DNA from: Syntrophaceae bacterium
Lineage (GTDB): Bacteria; Desulfobacterota; Desulfomonilia; Desulfomonilales; Desulfomonilaceae
Assembly: GCA_014874425.1 (NCBI GenBank)
Contig: JACWAG010000477.1
Location: forward strand, 1 to 11,283
Direction of reading: 5' to 3'
Length of the DNA stretch: 11,283 bases
Below, piece by piece: positions 7,895 through 11,283 of the stretch. The notes beneath the pieces are model-generated. The model saw nothing but the letters and a program-made list of their open reading frames with translations, had not been told where the DNA came from and searched no databases. A program made the translations under genes and the position numbers. Position 1 is the first letter of the stretch; every line of letters starts with the position of its first letter.

Positions 7895-8040
7895 ATAACC
7901 CTCATCTGCAGTTGGGTGTCCCCGTCGATTAGGCATGACGGGAATCCGTACTTTTTTGCTAAATTATTGCTACCCAAAATAGTTTGTTCCGTCGCCAAGA
8001 CGCTCAATTTGTTTCATGCGATTCGCAAAGGGGATATTGA

Positions 8041-8841
8041 ATGTCGGAAGTCATACTTGAGGCGAAGAACATTTTTCTATCGTTCCATGGAGTGGCCGCT
8101 CTAACCAATGTCAGTTTTCAGGTGCATAGGGGTGAGATCTTTTCGATCATTGGTCCTAACGGCGCGGGTAAGACCTGCATGATGAACTGCGTTAACGGCT
8201 TGTATCACCCTAAAAAGGGCCAACTTTTCTTCAAAGGTGTGGATATGAGTAAATATTCGCCGCATCGACGCGCTTCCATGGGCCTATCGAGAACGTTTCA
8301 AAAAATAGAATTGTTCGGCGGTATGACGGTCCTCGACAATATTCGTCTCGGCCGACATCTGCATCTAAAATCGGGTTTATTAAGTTCATGTATGTACTGG
8401 GGACGAACTTCCCGAGAAGAAATCGAAACCAGAAAATTTATTGAAGAAGAAATTATAGACCTTCTCGAAATTGAAGCGGTCCGAAATGAAGTTACTGGGA
8501 TGCTTCCGTATGGTCTCCAGAAGAGAATCGAATTAGCGAGGGCACTGGCTGTAAAACCGGAGCTTATTCTGCTGGACGAGCCTCTAGCCGGTTTGAACCT
8601 CGAAGAAGTCGAGGATATGGCTCGTTTTATTATAGATATAAATGAAGACAAGCGTTGGAATATCACATGTGTTTTGGTTGAACACGATATGGGAGTCGTC
8701 ATGGACCTGTCGGATCGTGTAATGGCCTTAAATTTTGGCGTGAAAATTGCCGATGGCACGCCGGCGGAAATCCAGGAGAACCCGGAAGTTATTAAGGCCT
8801 ATCTCGGCGAGGTGGAGGATCTGTATGTCAGCCGCAGATGA
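8041..8841 (+). CDS. livG: LivG-type ABC transporter ATP-binding protein
   Basis: This cytoplasmic ATPase of 266 residues powers a branched-chain-amino-acid-type (HAAT) importer. Visible motifs are Walker A GPNGAGKT (38-45), Q-loop in SRTFQ, signature LPYGLQKR (155-162), Walker B LILLDEP (D179, E180) and H-loop H215 in VEHDM. The LPYG form of the signature, DEPLAGLN and the tail ADGTPAEIQENPEVIKAYLGE are typical of LivG rather than LivF. ATG 8041 has AAAGGGG 7 bases before it. The end overlaps the acyl-CoA ligase start by 17 bases, so the two are translated together. With a ligase and a LivH permease next, the cargo may be an organic acid rather than leucine; the ATPase alone cannot say. The LivF, LivM and binding-protein genes are expected beyond the window. 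Confidence 0.92.
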   Translation: MSEVILEAKNIFLSFHGVAALTNVSFQVHRGEIFSIIGPNGAGKTCMMNCVNGLYHPKKGQLFFKGVDMSKYSPHRRASMGLSRTFQKIELFGGMTVLDNIRLGRHLHLKSGLLSSCMYWGRTSREEIETRKFIEEEIIDLLEIEAVRNEVTGMLPYGLQKRIELARALAVKPELILLDEPLAGLNLEEVEDMARFIIDINEDKRWNITCVLVEHDMGVVMDLSDRVMALNFGVKIADGTPAEIQENPEVIKAYLGEVEDLYVSRR

Positions 8842-10780
8842 TCTGGGTTTCAAGAGCGAAATCGAAATTACAAGAGACCTTACTTTACCTAAGCTTTTTG
8901 TCACTCAGGCAAAAAGATTCGGTGACTCCAAAGTGGCCATGAGGGAGAAGGAATATGGTGTTTGGCTCCCAGTCACGTGGACTCAATACCTTGAGAAGGT
9001 GAAGCAAATAACCCTGGGACTTGTGTCGCTTGGACTTGAGAGAGGTGACAAGGTCATCATGATCGGCGACAACAGACCTGAAGCCCTATGGACTGAAATG
9101 GCCGCTATGTGTGGGGGCGGTGTTGGGGTCTGGTTATTCCAGGATTGTTTGATGGACGAGGTAAAGTACATAGTTGATCATTCTGACTCCAAGTTTTACG
9201 TTGCTGAAGGCCAGGAAGAAGTCGACAAAGCCCTTGCGATACGTGATGAATGCCCGAAATTGAAAAAAATAATTTGGGACGATCCCAAAGGCATGCGTCA
9301 TTACGATGATCCCATGCTGATAAGCCTTGAAGAAGTCATGAGGCTCGGGAAAGAGCGCATGGCTAAAGATCCCAATCTTTTTGACGAACTTGTTTCCACA
9401 GGGAAAGGCGACGACATTTCTCTTTTGTTTTACACATCAGGAACCACGTCTTTGCCTAAGGGAGCGCTGCTGACACATTACAACATGCTCACAATGGGGC
9501 AAAACCTCATGATGGTTGACCCTTGTCTCCCTGAGGACGATTTCGTTTCTTACTTACCGTTTGCATGGATTGGGGAACAGATGATGTCGATCTCGTGTGG
9601 CCTGCAGATCGGTTATACCATTAACTTCCCTGAAGAGCCTGAAACCGCACAAAGTAACGTGAGGGAAATTGGTCCTCACGTCATGTTCGCCCCGCCCAGA
9701 CTCTATGAGCAGTTCACCAGAACTGTCCAAGTCAAGCATTTGGACGCAACTTGGCTAAAACGTAATCTTTACACCCTTGCAATGAAGATCGGGTATCATA
9801 CCGCTGAATTGGAATTTGAAAAGAAGCCTGTACCCTTTCACTGGAAGATTTTGCGGTCGCTGGCGGAATGGACCATGTTTTCCAAGGTACGAGATCAGTT
9901 AGGGTTAAGTCATGTGCGACACGCCTACACGGGTGGCGCAGCCATGGGACCTGATCATTTTCGTTTCTTCCATGCAATTGGAGTTAATCTTAAGCAAATT
10001 TATGGCCAAACGGAAATAGCGGGAATTTCGGTTGTCCATCGGGACGGTGACATAAAATTTGATACTGTTGGGACACCGATACCTAATACGGAAATAAAAA
10101 TAGGGGAAAATGACGAGATCCTGTCAAAAAGTCCCTCAGTCTTCGTAGGTTATTACAAGGCGCCGGAGGAAACGGCAAAAGCTCTCATCGATGGATGGCT
10201 TTATTCAGGGGATACCGGGTTCATAGATGATGATGGTCATTTGGTGGTCTTTGATCGATCCAAAGACATAATGATCCTGAATGACGGCCGCAAATTTTCT
10301 CCGCAGTTTCTTGAAGCCAGGCTGAAATTTAGCCCCTATATCAGAGAGGCTCTAATTGTTGGTAACAAAAGGCCGTATGTGACCGCAATCACATGTATTG
10401 ATTATAACACGGTTGGAAAGTGGGCGGAGGACCACGGGATAAACTACACTAGCTACACTGAATTGGGCCAGATTCCTCAAGTTTATGATTTGATCATGCG
10501 GGCCATTTTGGAAGTTAACAAATCCATCCCGGAAGCGGCCAAGATTCACAGATTCGCCAATCTGTACAAGGAATTTGACGCTGATGATGATGAACTGACT
10601 CGAACCAGGAAAATCCGTCGAGCATTTGTTGAAGATAGATACAAGGAAATTATCGAGGCTATGTACGACGAAAAAGAAATAATGCACATGGACACGACTA
10701 TTACATATGAAGACGGCCGGGTCTCGAAGATCAAAGCCGACATTCGACTTCAGAGTGTTAAAGGAGGGAGTAGCAAATAA
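8825..10780 (+). CDS. AMP-forming acyl-CoA ligase of long-chain type
   Basis: The 651-residue adenylate-forming enzyme should join a carboxylic acid to CoA through an acyl-AMP. Core motifs are P-loop TSGTTSLPKG (204-213), YGQTE (393-397), YSGDTG (460-465), DRSKD (477-481) and the late catalytic lysine in TRTRKIRR (K596). Length and the extended C-terminus resemble long-chain fatty acyl-CoA synthetases rather than the acetyl-CoA type; no membrane segment or signal is seen. The frame runs up to 8747, but I chose ATG 8825 because GGAGG (8814-8818) lies 6 bases before it and the upstream part is an Arg-rich reading of the ATPase gene. It overlaps the ATPase by 17 bases and ends directly at the permease ATG, so it is embedded in the transporter operon and probably activates the imported acid. 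The true substrate (fatty, aromatic or branched acid) is not readable here. Confidence 0.9.
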   Translation: MSAADDLGFKSEIEITRDLTLPKLFVTQAKRFGDSKVAMREKEYGVWLPVTWTQYLEKVKQITLGLVSLGLERGDKVIMIGDNRPEALWTEMAAMCGGGVGVWLFQDCLMDEVKYIVDHSDSKFYVAEGQEEVDKALAIRDECPKLKKIIWDDPKGMRHYDDPMLISLEEVMRLGKERMAKDPNLFDELVSTGKGDDISLLFYTSGTTSLPKGALLTHYNMLTMGQNLMMVDPCLPEDDFVSYLPFAWIGEQMMSISCGLQIGYTINFPEEPETAQSNVREIGPHVMFAPPRLYEQFTRTVQVKHLDATWLKRNLYTLAMKIGYHTAELEFEKKPVPFHWKILRSLAEWTMFSKVRDQLGLSHVRHAYTGGAAMGPDHFRFFHAIGVNLKQIYGQTEIAGISVVHRDGDIKFDTVGTPIPNTEIKIGENDEILSKSPSVFVGYYKAPEETAKALIDGWLYSGDTGFIDDDGHLVVFDRSKDIMILNDGRKFSPQFLEARLKFSPYIREALIVGNKRPYVTAITCIDYNTVGKWAEDHGINYTSYTELGQIPQVYDLIMRAILEVNKSIPEAAKIHRFANLYKEFDADDDELTRTRKIRRAFVEDRYKEIIEAMYDEKEIMHMDTTITYEDGRVSKIKADIRLQSVKGGSSK

Positions 10781-11283
10781 ATGGAACTCTTTCTTCAATT
10801 AATAGTTACCGGGGTAATGCTCGGGTCTATCTTTGCTCTGGTCGCGTTGGGTTGGGTGCTAATCTACAAGTGTTCCGGGGTCTTAAACCTTGCAATGGGC
10901 GAGTTGACGATGATTGGCGGTTACGTTTGCCTTGCCTTTTATCAAAGATTTGTGACCATTATGCCCATTAATTACGCATTCATACTTGCTCTGATTGGCA
11001 CGATCTTCGTAGGGCTGATCCTGGGGTTGCTTACTGAGCGGATCTTTCTAAGAAAAATGATAGGGCAACCAATACTAGCGGTCATCATGGTGACAGTTGG
11101 GCTGTCTTTCTTTTTCAAAGGCATGGTGTTTATGATTTGGGACACCGACACGCAGGTCTTTCTACCTCGGGTCTTTTCAATAGAGCCGATAGTGGTCGGA
11201 GGCATTGCTGTCGGTGCTGTTTACCTCTGGAGTTTCATTGCGGCCATGATCCTGATGGTCGTTTTTATATGTTTCTTTAAGTA
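10781..11283 (+). CDS. livH: LivH-type ABC transporter permease (5' part)
   Basis: The first 167 codons of an inner-membrane permease are present and run off the window. NLAMGELTMIGGY (36-48) is the typical N-A-x-G-E-L-x-x-x-G-A/G-Y signature of LivH. Hydrophobic segments lie at about 6-28, 41-56, 65-84, 98-118, 134-149 and 151-166. The ATG follows the ligase TAA with no gap; AGGAGG (10762-10767) is 13 bases upstream, inside the ligase end, so translation is probably coupled. It should form a heterodimer with a LivM-like permease encoded further downstream. Confidence 0.9.
   Translation, partial: MELFLQLIVTGVMLGSIFALVALGWVLIYKCSGVLNLAMGELTMIGGYVCLAFYQRFVTIMPINYAFILALIGTIFVGLILGLLTERIFLRKMIGQPILAVIMVTVGLSFFFKGMVFMIWDTDTQVFLPRVFSIEPIVVGGIAVGAVYLWSFIAAMILMVVFICFFK

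Larger units (their letters stand above)
7190..8040. other. 851-base divergent intergenic control region
   Basis: This space separates the - strand leucine-type operon from the + strand transporter operon. No frame in it has a good ribosome site plus protein-like sequence. It holds a - strand promoter with an overlapping near-palindrome, a leader with several inverted repeats, two A8 tracts (7454-7461 and 7478-7485), two + strand promoter candidates, a strong hairpin and further palindromes, listed separately. The A-tracts are 24 bases apart, so they are not exactly in helical phase. Confidence 0.7.

Noticed and set aside
7916..8104. 62-residue + strand frame entering the ATPase gene
   Set aside because: GTG start without a ribosome site, and its end overlaps the ATPase start in another frame.
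8747..8824. 26-codon N-terminal extension of the acyl-CoA ligase
   Set aside because: It is an Arg-rich reading of the ATPase gene in another frame; ATG 8825 has a well-placed GGAGG.
10352..10798. 148-residue - strand frame opposite the acyl-CoA ligase
   Set aside because: Antisense shadow; no motif and no ribosome site of note.

Overview
The window looks like a piece of chromosome from a mid-GC anaerobic bacterium with a degradative lifestyle. My best guess is a Desulfobacterota / syntrophic 'deltaproteobacterium'. That placement is an inference from gene content (acyl-CoA chemistry and a Liv-type ABC operon that includes an acyl-CoA ligase) and was not tested. Shine-Dalgarno sites are strong and sigma70-like promoters are visible.

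Left part (1-2971). The 3' end of an unidentified gene is followed by tRNA-Ala(GGC), which has its own promoter and a clear Rho-independent terminator. Next comes a secreted calcineurin-like metallophosphatase on the + strand. An MFS transporter on the - strand converges on it. The MFS gene may be preceded by a tiny coupled leader ORF.

Middle part (3233-7398, - strand). This is a tight three-gene operon, transcribed right to left: an enoyl-CoA hydratase that resembles methylglutaconyl-CoA hydratase, an HMG-CoA lyase-like protein, and acetoacetyl-CoA synthetase. Gaps are 13 and 3 nt, and each gene has a strong GGAGG site. In order, these would carry out the last steps of leucine/isovalerate breakdown: 3-methylglutaconyl-CoA to HMG-CoA, then to acetyl-CoA plus acetoacetate, then to acetoacetyl-CoA. 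The lyase is odd because it lacks the active-site-loop cysteine and the usual loop after it. A hairpin lies just past the last gene.

Right part (7582-11283, + strand). A divergent operon encodes a LivG-like ABC ATPase, a long-chain-type AMP-forming acyl-CoA ligase (17 nt overlap) and a LivH-like permease cut by the window end. The likely theme is uptake of an amino or organic acid, its activation to a CoA thioester and its degradation.

The two operons are separated by 851 bp with no convincing gene but with many signals. A - strand promoter has its TATAAT inside an 18-bp near-palindrome, and its leader is rich in inverted repeats. Upstream lies a TTTACC-AAC-GGTAAA palindrome. A + strand promoter is followed by a strong hairpin, and a second possible + promoter overlaps another palindrome. 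This divergent control region and the altered lyase are the most interesting parts. I see no CRISPR array, transposase, integrase or phage gene.
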